Of a DNA stretch of 64,000 bases, positions 48,647-59,584 are shown one piece after another. The notes under the pieces were generated by a model that worked only from the letters and a program-made list of their open reading frames with translations, was not told the DNA's origin and searched no databases. Source of the DNA: Nemopilema nomurai (Eukaryota; Cnidaria; Scyphozoa; Rhizostomeae; Rhizostomatidae); assembly GCA_003864495.1 (NCBI GenBank), contig ML133367.1, positions 186,001 through 250,000 of the forward strand, in the 5' to 3' direction. Position 1 is the stretch's first letter, and the number at the start of each line of letters is the position of its first letter. The position numbers were made by a program, and so were the translations under genes.

Positions 48647-51444
48647 CTATCTTCTTTTTCTCCCTTTACCTTTCTTACCCTTCTTTCCCTTCTTCTTCTT
48701 GCTTTTCAATGCCTTTCGCATTTTGTACGCCCTCCAGAACGACTGTATCACCGTGGCAGCCTTGATCATTGATCTCAGCTCCCTTTCTGCTGCCTCACGC
48801 CTTTCTTTGGCTATTCTTCTCTCTTCCATGATCTGTGTGTATTCTTCCTCCAACGTTTTAAACTTCTCTTCCAATTCTTTCAACTGGCGCTTCTCTTCAG
48901 TGTAGATTGCATCCAGTTCATCAAACTCGTCCTGTTTGGAGGTCATTCATATTTCAGTCATAAGTTATTACGTCATAAGTCACAAACAAATTTCAGTTGC
49001 CTATTTATCGCATTAACTGTCACATGTAGTCATCAAAAAATAAAACTCTGAATTGCAACTACAACTGTCGTGTCTTATGTACCACCAGCGAGCATAGCAC
49101 TGCCAACACAATATCAAACACCTTGTCACAGGTGGCGGTGACCTCTATAAAATGATTATGGCAAAACTACAAAGTTTAAAACTACAATATAAAGAATTCT
49201 ACATTTGGCTTTCCATACTCATTCTGACTTCATATAAGTTTATAAAAAAAAGAATCAAATGGCTGCGAAACTGCCTACCTGTCTCTCGCCCATGTCATTG
49301 TCAAATTTTTGCACCCAATTTTCAACTTCTGTTTCCATCTTATATTTTCGCTATAAGTTCAATCAGAAGAATACAAAAATGAGATCAAGCCTTCTTATGA
49401 GATACAGTTCATCATCCACATAGAGCAACGCAGACCATCTTTCAAGAGTATTTCTTCAAGATGAAAGGATACTATACTTCAACAAGGAAAAACAATTTTA
49501 AATGCAAAAATTCAATCTGATTTGTAAAAGATTATCCCAAATAGAAACAAGAACATCATCTCTTATGGCATACTCAGCATGAAACTTGTTTGAAAAATCA
49601 TTAGAAAGAATATGCTTTGCACCAACTTCTCTGGATTTAGATAATTCATTTTCTGAAAAAATGGCATAGGCCTAAACTTTTTCATCTAATAAATTCATGT
49701 TTCTAGTCCCAATTAATGAATTGCTCTTAAAATACTTGGTAAGCTTTGTGGGATCACTCTGCCTTTCAATAATGATGGGTAATTGATATTAGTAAATAAA
49801 AAAGCAAAGATAAAGGTTGAATATTTGATCAACACAAACAATTTTGCTTACTTTTCTTAGGGCAAGTTCACTTTCCCTGTGGGTTGATAGGTTACTCTGA
49901 AGGGTCTGCTTCAGCTGGATAATCTCTTGCTGAAGTTTTGCTTTTTTTCCATCAGAATTTTTCAGTTCTCCTGCCTCAGCTTTTGCAGCATCAGCAATTA
50001 TTCTGTGATTTTGTTCTTCTGAATTCTTTTCAACATTGTGAATGCTTGTTTTCAGGTTCTTTATCGTGTCGTTCAGCTGATCAATCTTGTGATATGAAAA
50101 GTTTAATTAGCAACAACATAATTTAATCTTATTACAATACAAAAACTGTGCAAATTCAAGGAGAAAGTAAAACATCTTTGAAGCTTTAAAAACTGAGATG
50201 TATTCAATGAGTCCATTATATGATTAACCAAACAAACTATCTACCTATGGGCTCTTACAATATTTAGTAGGTTAGCAGCTAGAACTATCAGCCAAATATC
50301 AAATAAACATATTGCTATCTATAGAAATTAACAAATTGTGAAGTTTTTAGTCGTCCTTAGTAAGCACAAATCCAGTATAAAAATTGATGATTTCCAAAGG
50401 AATTCTATAATGCTACCCTCCAAAAAGGCTTAGCCAATGACTTCATATGGATCAATATTCAAATGCTCCCTGCTGAAAAATCATTCACAGTAGTTATGCA
50501 AAAACTGAACAGGAAAATGATAAAAAACCTGGTAAACCATCTCCCATCTGTTGACATTAAAGCAGAGGCTTCAATTGTGAATTGGAAACATAAATTCAAT
50601 TAAATTGAAAAATGATCAGTAAGGCTACTGATCCCTAGTTATACCTCATTGTCTTTATCTTTAACCGCAGCACCAAGGTTGGTACTCAGCTTTTGATGGT
50701 TGCCTGTGCTTTCCTTTCTTTGATGTTGAGATCAACAAACTGTTTCACTCGTTCAAGTTCTTCTCCAGGGCTTGTAACAAGTCTTAGGAAGACAAGGTCC
50801 TTTAAAGAGTAGAGCCCATCAATCATATTGTTCGCCTCAAAAGCTCTTTCCTTTCTTTCAGCATTTATCACTTTCAAAGCAGATGGATTCTTGCCAAAAT
50901 AGCGCACAATGCTCTTAATGGTGCCCTTCAGATTTTCTTGCAAGATGTCTACAGTTTGGCGAAGTTCATCCAGCTCGGCACGGGCAAGCCAGTCTGACAC
51001 TTGACTAAGTTGGCTCTCCGGCCTCGAAGTGTCATCTTCAGACTGGCTTCCAACAACATCTGCTTCGTTGTTTTCGCGTAAAGTTTTGCGGTATTTCTTC
51101 GATGTTTTTCGGCATTTGTTTTCAATTATATCATATTCCTTTATGTGAGCAACAAGTTCTGATCCAAGTAAAACAGAGAACCTTTCAATATTTTCAAGAA
51201 TGTACGGAAGGAGGGTTACGATTTCAACCTTCCGAATGCAGTCGTCTATAACTGAAACAACCCTCTGTGATTCGACTGACGAAAGCTTTCTTCTGCCAGG
51301 TTCTAAGGACTTTAAAAATTCATTGTTATTTTCTCCTTTCTTTTTGCTCTGTTTTGGTTTAATTTGTAGATCTTCAATTCCATTTGACAACACGTTAATT
51401 ACATTTGAATCTCCGCGTTGATCTTCCAATGTTGCGGCGGCCAT
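48647..51444 (-). CDS. DRC10: Dynein regulatory complex subunit 10 (DRC10/IQCD), frameshift in exon 1
   Basis: Subunit of the nexin-dynein regulatory complex that links doublet microtubules in motile cilia. Exons (minus): 51444-50645, 50085-49852, 49350-49279, 48931-48647. With one base restored in exon 1 the phases agree and the protein is about 463 aa; human IQCD is 449. The N-terminal half has ESQRVVSVIDDCIRKVEIVTLLPYI, matching the IQCD start block; the middle is a coiled coil (LNDTIKNLKTSIHNVEK onward); then RKYKMETEVENWVQKFDNDM; then DEFDELDAIYTEEKRQL, an IQ motif (AATVIQSFWRAYKMRKAL) and a Lys/Gly-rich tail. All are diagnostic of DRC10. As written, exon 1 runs into TGA at about 50686 after KAQATIKS, while the expected continuation (STGNHQKLSTNLGAAV up to the GTAT donor) is in another frame. 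The break is probably a missing base near 50705-50745. Confidence 0.9.
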
Positions 51445-51467
51445 TTTTCGTTTCCGAACTCAATTGA

Positions 51468-51481
51468 ATCGTCATGGCAAC
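51468..51481 (+). promoter_or_regulatory. RFX X-box at the DRC10 promoter
   Basis: ATCGTCATGGCAAC fits the degenerate X-box RYYNYY-N2-RRNRAC at every position and has the perfect half-site GGCAAC. It lies 24-37 bases upstream of the DRC10 ATG, so it is at the promoter or within a very short 5' untranslated region. Known ciliary genes often carry such sites; activity here is inferred. Confidence 0.6.
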
Positions 51482-54400
51482 AACAAAATATCAAAAGCGA
51501 GGCTGCACTACAAACACTAACGAGGCTGTTGTTGGAAGATTTCAAAGTAGCGTTGGACGGAGAAAGCTCTGCTTTTGCATTCAACAATTTAACGTGAATG
51601 CAAAAATGATAGGGTACAGAGATTGTGTTTGAATTGCTAGGTGTTAATCTGAAGTTGAGCAGTGTTGGAAAATGAAGACCAATGCTTCACACAATGGAGA
51701 AAGAACATGCTTTCAATGGTTTAATTAAATTGAAGTGAGAATGAGGTTCTAGGCTTTTTTGATTCCGTCAAAAGTTTTTGAGTGGCAAAACTTATAATTA
51801 ATTATTTAAAATAATCAAGGTGAGTGGGATATACAGAGGTTTCGAGTTATCAGTTCAAGTTCGGAATCAGTTCTAGAAATGATCCATGAAGTTTGGGGGA
51901 ACTAGGCACGCCACATCCTTCGCTTATGAACTCAAAAGCATAACCCTTGAGATTCTTCCGCTTTTACAATTATTCATCATGCTGACTAAAATGTGTCTTG
52001 AAGCTACGAAAGAGCCACGAACGGTTTTACAGGAATGTTATTCAACGATTGATAACTATTCTGCAGTGTTTCAAATTCAGAAAAGAGTCGATGTGATTCA
52101 CAGGCGTTTGATAAACCAACTTTCCTTCCTCGATCGCATTAATTTTTCACCAGTCATTTCGAATTCACTTTAAGATTTAGCTTTAGGTGGTAGCCAGGCT
52201 CAACAGTATTGCCCCTTTCATTTATTAGTTAACGTCTAGTGGAAGTATCTTTTAGAGGTTTAAGAAAAAAATTCACGCAAAACTCCTATGGTAAACAAAC
52301 TGGGCGTTTGAATAATCCTGTAAGCTATTGCAAAAATGTATTCGTATGACAAAATTGCATGCTGCGTAGAAAAAATACTGACAACCCCTGACGTTCCCTT
52401 TTGATATCGAGCGCTGTTAGTAAAATGGCTAAATGACCAAAGTTATTTTGTCAACACAGTCTAAGGGGAACATGCAAAGTAGAAAAGCAGGAGCCACTGT
52501 TGCCTGATTATAATATGACCTCGTTTTGACTAGAGTGTGTTATTAATAGATGGCTAAATATTCAGGAATCTGTTTAAGGAGCTTTGAGCTGGCTAATCAT
52601 GATAGCGCAATAATCCCCACGACAGAAAATTGTGCAAATTATATTGGGACACAGGAACAAAAGCTTCCGCGTTAACACTCTGCATAAGTAGGTATCCTGA
52701 GGGTGGGAACATGATGCCCTCGATCGAACAGAAGCTCTCTTGCTGCAAAGAGTAGGTCAATTTGACCTGATTGATTAAGAGTACAGACGACACCAACTTT
52801 TCAAGTGAACATTTTATGTTAGCATCAATACACTCTGGTCTCTTAGGCATCAGCATGTGATTCCTATAATCGTAGTCACGTGTAACCGAATTCAGCCGCA
52901 TCCATGTCAAGTAATCAATGATCAGACGGAATAATGCATTGCTAAGTAGTGTAACTATGTCTAGGACTGCCTCTTAGGAGATATCTCTTCCTTTGAAGGT
53001 CAATGTGACATTGTTTACGTCGAGCTTTTACGTGACTTACTTTAACACAGGCTGAAGGACCTGTTGTTTTTCACTGACATAAGCACGCCATAAGAATTTC
53101 AATTCTGGGTTCGTATCTACACCCAGTTCAGTAAATAATCTAGACAGTACATAGTGTGATAGAAAGGCTCAACTAGTCTGCAAGAATCTTTGGCATCCAA
53201 CCTATGTTCCCCAATATAACTTGCTAGATTCCTTAAAGTCGTAAAAAGTATCTTGGTTCCTAAAAGCATTCATAGCAACTAAAAACACTTCGAAATCGTC
53301 TTTTAAACCAAATCTTTCTACTCCTTTTAGCTATTTTGTTTTAAGGTACTGAAAATCCTTAACGCCTATTTAATGTGAAAGTATAGACACTTACTTTTAC
53401 AAGAGTAAAATCTATAAGAATACTGACGTTCAAAATTACTAAAACTCAAGAATAATTTAAAAATAATACCAGGCTCAACCTCCACAAAGACTAAAAGTTT
53501 CTCCTTAATCTGAGTTTTCTCTCAAAGCGAAACAACTGTCACTTTGGCGCTATATTTTTATACAAACATGTTTTCAAATACAAAATTAGGTATTCTTGTA
53601 AAATGCAAAATACTGAGCATGTGCAATGAGGTAGAAGAATAAACGTTTGTGCTGTTTTTCTCCAAATGATCCTCCACATCATTGACAACATCAGCTGTGG
53701 AGGAGAACCCAATAAAGAGCAATTCTTTGCAGCAAAGAAAAAACAGCAAACAGAGATGCAGTTTTAGATTCTGAAAATAATCTAGATAGCACTTACTTCA
53801 TCTAGATCAACATAATCATCGGACCATCATCGAATGGCAGCCAAGGTTTTGCCACTGTGACGTAGAAGCCATGTGACCACGCCTTTCCATTCATGGTTGT
53901 AAAGAAGCTCACCTAAATTCGGTAGAACAGGAGATAATTTGGCGCTATCTCATAAGCAATAGCTGTTTCTGCGCCTTCTTATTCTGTGTAGGGGTCTCTT
54001 GATCAAAATTTATCACGGAGGTGCTTCTACAGAAATTGCAGGCTGCGCTGCAACAATTTAACAAGACATGTTGGATGCCTGGGTAATTCCTTGCACCTCT
54101 GGGCTCCTCTGGGCACTTCAGAAGTTCCCTGTCCAGCACATTATTCTCGCAAATAGAAGACTTTAGGAAGCAGGTCTACGAAAGAGTTGACAGATGTGAT
54201 GAAGATATGTAGACCTTGAGTGGGAAAGCTTAGGGCCAGATATTGGAAAACATGAATTAGGAACATTATGACCCAAAGGAATAGAAGTGTGACTCGAAGA
54301 TGTCAAGGATAGCATGAAAATCGAAACACGTATCCTCTTTAAGGCCTTCGTGTTGGTCAAAAATGTTCTAAGGAGAAGCAAGCAAGATCGCGAACGAGCC

Positions 54401-57400
54401 GTTTGTCACACACAGCTTTGAAGTAGATTTCAGGAGTTCAACAAAAGCACCCAAAAGGGCATTCCAATTTTGTCCTATTCTAGATAGACTTTGTACCTGA
54501 ACCCACCTTTTACATCACCACGTCATGTTGCCTTGGAAATAATTACTCCTTCTATGGATGCACTTATCAGGCACTGGCAATCAGGGATCGCTTTCTGCCT
54601 ACGGTGTGCGATATGATCTATTAAGCACTTAGAACAATTTTCTAACTCCGCCTTCATTTTCGAAGTTGAATGGTCGTTTCTGGGAAAGACCTGGCTGACA
54701 ATGGCTAGACGGCTATGACTAGCTCTGTAGCTGATTCATAGTTCGAACAATCGCTGCCTGATAATGCATCAAACTGCATGGAAATTTCTCCTATATATGG
54801 GCATTTTGCATGTCGCTTCCACATTGTATCGTGGGTGCCAGGAGCAGAGATAACTAACCACTTGCACCTGAAAATGTCGCCAATCCAGACTCAAACAATG
54901 CTCTCCCTGCCCCCTTAACAAGTCTCTAATGACGCACTAATGCCATAAACAATGCTCTTCTCAAGCTAGACAGACCGGAGCCTTCGTGTGCAGCTAAACA
55001 CCGATAAGAGGGAAAACAGAACCCAAAATAAACATGTTAGTCGTGGGTTCAACAACAAGAGCGTTGTGCAATCACTAGAGATAAGAGTGTCCCAATTAGT
55101 CAGAAAAGCCTGTTTTTCTTGAGGGCACTAGAAGTACCTTGCTTCATTTTCTTTGACAATCTTCAATCTCTGATATTGGGCTGTGGACTCGTGCAAAAGG
55201 CCAATTGTGCTTTCCCTTGATGCAATGGACAAACAATGATGTGCAATCCTTGTTTAACGTATAGCTGATGAGCAATAGGTCAGCGTTTCATGTGACTTGG
55301 AGGGTGATATGCTCCTCCGTTGCGTGCACTAATTACTGTGGTGGTGATTTGCATGGGTTTAATTGTAAATCTCACCACTGATTTGGGATTTCTAGCCGAT
55401 AAATGCTCTTAAGAACTATCGATACGGGGTTTTGCAGATAGGAAGAGCGCCAGACACGAGTGCTATGATCAGGCCGTGACACGAAAGACTTTCAAGGCAA
55501 AGAAGAAAGGAGTTCTCATAAGTAGGAAAATAGAAGGCCAGATATTTTATAATAGAAAATAGAGAAATTTTAATGACCAACCCCTTTCCCATTTGCTTTC
55601 TCAAAAACCGATATTTGGTTTTGATTTATAAAGTTGAATGTTATGCTTTGAATGTTTAAGTTCAATTGGAGAAGAAGTCTTCGTGTCAACGTCCACACTT
55701 GTAGGTCGACCTCTGTTGACTTTAACTTGCATGCTGAAGTTGGATCAGCAGAGCTTCGAAACTGAGACACAGGCAGGTCAATTCTGTTCTCAAGACATTA
55801 CACAATTATAATTCGACTTACATATAAAAACGAAATTCAACTATATGAAAAATTGTAGAAATAATAGAAGAGCAAGCAAATGCTCGATCGAATTCTAAAT
55901 GGCATGCAACAATATAACCAAATCGCACAAAATGCCTGACCTCCAACCATATCCTTTCAGAGATGCCAATTATCCTTGCACTTAGCTGATGCCAAAAACA
56001 ATGACACCTCCACAGGCAACAATATCGTCACGTTTTGGGGCAAACAGGCATATAAAAGGATATGATTTAAGGAGAATTCAATTAATATAACTCTGCTATT
56101 TAGAAAAATTACACGTAGATTTACTCAGGGACATGTGGGCGATTTTTAAAGCATAAATTGACAGACAAGTAGAAGAATGTTGTATATTCCTTCGACAGAC
56201 TTGAAAATGGTGGAAAATGGAACTGCCAACGGCATTTAAGATAATATGTTGGACGTTCTAGAGCATGTCACGTCTAGGGAAAAGTGAAGTGGGCCAGGCA
56301 CAGAAATTGAACCATTCGTCTTTGAGCAAAAAGCCACTTCCAGTTAGCCTTCTCATACCTACAATCTGCGAGTTCTTTTCGCACCAACGCTCAATATTCG
56401 GAATCGCATTCCTTGTTGATCGCGTTAGGGAAACGAACTTCTGCAAAACGCAGGCAGCTGTTGGTTTAATGCAATTTTTACACTTATAAAGTGCAATAAA
56501 GACCAGTTGCCGCGAACACGACAAGGTTTGCGAGGAAATTGTCTTCAGTAAACGCGAAGTGGACGATTGTAAATAACACGGGGGCGTGCGAAGGCAGCAT
56601 AAGGCATCCACTTTATTTCTGCTCTTAACTTTGCCTCGTTCGAGTTGAAATCAAGTCAGAGGCAGCGAGCGCTAATTCAGAACCTCTAAGAGAACGCGTG
56701 CTGCCCTTCGCCTAAACTGAAGGTCGAACTCTTTTTGATGGGTGAATACTTATGAGGACACAGGGTGATGTTCGACTCTTGATAATGCTTCGCAATAGAA
56801 CTAACCAGTAATGGGGCGACGACGCTGCCATGTGATAGCTATCCTCCAATGAAAAGTCTCGTATAATACTTGGCGCCAATATGGCTGGGCGTGGCACAAA
56901 TAAAAACGAAGGGCGAGAAGGCAGACAGACATACCGCGAAAAGCAGTCACATATTTCTACTCGGCTAAAAATTTATTCACAAAATATATTCAAATGAGAA
57001 ACACTGGAGCAGCCAGACCGTAAAACAAGGTTGGAGAACAGTTTGGGAGTCCCTATAGCCGATGTGATGTAAAAGGCATTTGGGGCAAGTGGGGAATTAG
57101 GATTGAGATCAATAGATAAACATCATACCACGGTAATATAACGACGTAAAGTTTGTCTTTAGCTAATCACGATATGCAAAACACATCTCTAAAACACTCA
57201 TTTTACACCCAAACGTGAGGTATTAGCTACGATCGGCTAGGCCATTAAACATATCAAGATGGCAGAGGGCTAATATAAAAAACAACACGTACATTGACAG
57301 GAAAATAATTGCATTCAAATGAGGCATCAATTGCCATGCAAATACACGAACTCCAATTACAAAAAATTCTCCATCGCGATCGTATTTATACAGATACATA

Positions 57401-58085
57401 CTGAAGAATAGCGAGAACTGCTAAAAATCTCTGAAAACTGGAGAAGAAATCCAGCTGACAATAAAGCAAGCTTGCCGTTGCTTCTCTATAATTCGAAAGG
57501 CGAGTTGCGCATCTCAAATGCATTTAGATTGGGTAACAGGGTATTCAAGATCCGCAGTTCAAGTGGGTAGCGCTTTCCATTTCAAAGGTGTACCCTTCAT
57601 CTCAACATATATCACAGACTCTTGAATTGGGGCTTCTGCTTTATAAAGAATAAACAGTATTTTAACCAATTTTGGTCATCCTTCTTTATTCACTAATAGG
57701 GTTAAAAGCATGGCAAGGGCGGCCATGATATTTCAGATGTTTTTGTAACAAATTACTGAGACCACATACAGAGATAACATTGTCGTAATTAGCTGCCACC
57801 TCTTTTGAACGAAAGCGAAAATAATTCTGCAAAGCACAACGTCGCATGTAAATGGCGTCGTTTATGATCACGAGAGCAATATTGATTAACAAAAAACATA
57901 ATTAGGATAATTAGAAAAGTAATATTGCCAAACGAGGGCATCACCATTTAGAGTTTAACACATGTCAGGTGGCTGTTTCGACTAAAGGGGGTTCGATGCA
58001 ATTGGCACGTGGAATCTCCTTCGAAACTCGATGATACACAGGTACGGTTTCCTCCTCCTCCTCTTCCTCCTTTTCGCCCAAACAG
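51482..58085. other. 6.6-kb stretch with no recognised gene between DRC10 and the Kir channel
   Basis: Open frames of 95-117 codons occur on both strands (51886-52173 plus; 52593-52910 minus; 56258-56611 minus), but none shows a family motif or a consistent splice chain. No transposon ends or RNA genes were recognised. The last few hundred bases before 58193 are probably 3' untranslated region of the channel gene, with AATAAA on the minus strand at 57685-57690. Confidence 0.45.
57685..57690 (-). terminator. Candidate polyadenylation signal for the Kir channel gene
   Basis: Minus-strand AATAAA about 500 bases past the channel stop codon. Position and hexamer are the only support. Confidence 0.35.
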
Positions 58086-58145
58086 GTTGCGACAATAATT
58101 ACGCTGTTGCGACAAAAATTACGCCGTTACGACAACAACTCCGAT
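58086..58145. repeat. Tandem repeat, 20-bp unit, three copies
   Basis: GTTGCGACAATAATTACGCT at 58086, GTTGCGACAAAAATTACGCC at 58106 and a more diverged GTTACGACAACAACTCCGAT at 58126, back to back. It lies 48 bases past the channel stop and is probably transcribed in its 3' untranslated region. Confidence 0.85.
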
Positions 58146-58192
58146 GCAGTCACTGCAAATGGCGGCTGCACCATTCACAAGTGACGCAATAG

Positions 58193-59584
58193 TCACGCCT
58201 CCGTCTCCTTCAGGGCAGGGATGGCGGGGAAGCCTCGCGTGTCGATGTCGATGATGACGCTTTCCGGCACCGCCAGCGTCGCGCCGTGGTAGCCAGAGAG
58301 CGCCGAAGCCGTGCTCGACCCAGTCTGGTAGCCGTTCGAGTCGCTTTCGTCGTCGATCTGGCTCAGCTCCCTCGCTGATATCATCGGCGTGACGTTGTCC
58401 TTGTACGTCGCGTGGAAGTGGGTGAAGTCCACTCTCCAAACGTTGTCGACGAAGCACCTCCCATTGAGCATTTCCTGGAGTCGATGGCCCCAGTAAATCT
58501 CCTTTGAAGTGTAGGATTTCACGGCCTGCGTCACCATGCCGGTATGGGGGACGGTCCCTTCCAGAATGATGGCCACCTCGACGTGGTTCCTCGAGAGGTC
58601 CAGGCTGGACATGTCAAACAGCGGGCTCTCCTCGTCGATCGGGTGGATGAGATTTAGGGGGAAAATGGGAAATATCCTCATCGTATACTCAGTCTGTTTG
58701 AAATCAATAGTCAGGGATAGGTCACTCATATGAAAGGGGATCACATCGCCCTCTTTCGTGATCTTCGAGTGGATAAGCACAGCGCGAACATTACAGTCGT
58801 ACAGTCTCCGGCGTCGCAAGTCAGCGACTCTGAACATAAGACACAGCTTCGAGTCTCTCAGCGTAATTACGGCCCGGTTCGAAAAAACAACCGTATTCGC
58901 CCGGTTTTTCGGTCTGGAAAGTTTTGCGAAGGTCAACCCCAGCATAGAGCAAGTGATAAACAAGCCGACAATAGTCTGTAGGACAAGCAGGATCACCCCT
59001 TCTGGGCACTCGGGGGTCACCTGTCGACCCCCGTAACCGATTGTTGTTTGTGTTTCGAGGGAAAACAGAAACGCCCCAGTCCAAGAATCGACATTATCAA
59101 TACAGTTGGCGCTCGAGCCGTACCTCTGGCGCAAGTAGTAAATGAGCCACCAGAGCGTGCCAAAGAAAAGCCAGCTCAGTATGAAGCTGGACGAAAACAG
59201 GACACTTATCCACCGCCATTTCGCGTCGATGCACGTCGTAAAAAAGTCCGCCAGTAGGTGTTTGTGATGTAGATGAATATTATCGAACAGTATCGGCGAA
59301 CTTACGTTCTTTCCTGTCGGTATGAATCGGGGAACTTCGGTGAGGCCCTTCGGTAGGCGTTCTGCCAACAGTAATTGTTTCTCTAGCTTGGCCGAGTCGA
59401 TCGAGGCGCCATTCTGTAGCAGCCTTTTCTTGCGAATAAAACTCATGCTTCCTATGTTCACGTCGCCGTTGCTATTGCTCCGAGAGTCCTTCCCTTCGGA
59501 GGCACCACTCACTCCTTCTAGCAAGATCCCGGTCTCCATGCTAGGCGCCTCTTCGTCGAAGCCTAATTTCATCTCGCTCGCCAT
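58193..59584 (-). CDS. Inward-rectifier potassium channel (Kir/KCNJ family), intronless
   Basis: Two-transmembrane K+ channel subunit that sets resting potential as a tetramer. A single uninterrupted ORF of 463 aa. An N-terminal cytoplasmic region of about 120 residues is followed by M1 (about 124-150), the pore helix ETQT, the filter TIGYG (181-185), M2 (197-221), and a large C-terminal cytoplasmic domain with RPKNRANTVVFSNRAVI and LCLMFRVADLRRRRL, the Kir PIP2-binding region. C161 and C193 match the conserved extracellular disulfide. Residue 186 after the filter is Gly (GYGGR), where Kir channels usually have Phe, Tyr or another bulky residue. The M2 rectification-controller position is Thr (T211), not Asp or Asn. 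G+C and codon use are higher than in neighbouring genes, and it is the only intronless one, which may reflect a retrocopy origin or simply this family's habit. ATG 59584 is the first in frame; M5 is an alternative. No vertebrate subfamily can be assigned. Confidence 0.94.
   Translation of the reverse strand: MASEMKLGFDEEAPSMETGILLEGVSGASEGKDSRSNSNGDVNIGSMSFIRKKRLLQNGASIDSAKLEKQLLLAERLPKGLTEVPRFIPTGKNVSSPILFDNIHLHHKHLLADFFTTCIDAKWRWISVLFSSSFILSWLFFGTLWWLIYYLRQRYGSSANCIDNVDSWTGAFLFSLETQTTIGYGGRQVTPECPEGVILLVLQTIVGLFITCSMLGLTFAKLSRPKNRANTVVFSNRAVITLRDSKLCLMFRVADLRRRRLYDCNVRAVLIHSKITKEGDVIPFHMSDLSLTIDFKQTEYTMRIFPIFPLNLIHPIDEESPLFDMSSLDLSRNHVEVAIILEGTVPHTGMVTQAVKSYTSKEIYWGHRLQEMLNGRCFVDNVWRVDFTHFHATYKDNVTPMISARELSQIDDESDSNGYQTGSSTASALSGYHGATLAVPESVIIDIDTRGFPAIPALKETEA

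Noticed and set aside
51886..52173. 95-codon ATG ORF near DRC10
   Set aside because: No recognisable domain, unconvincing context and no supporting splice sites.
52593..52910. 105-codon ORF (minus)
   Set aside because: Reads like protein in places but matches no family I know and has no neighbouring exons; transposon origin could not be shown.
56258..56611. 117-codon Cys-containing ORF (minus)
   Set aside because: Cysteine spacing fits no known fold and there is no signal peptide; probably chance.
58119..58457. 112-codon Arg/His-rich ORF overlapping the channel gene
   Set aside because: Shadow frame of the G+C-rich 3' end of the Kir coding sequence.
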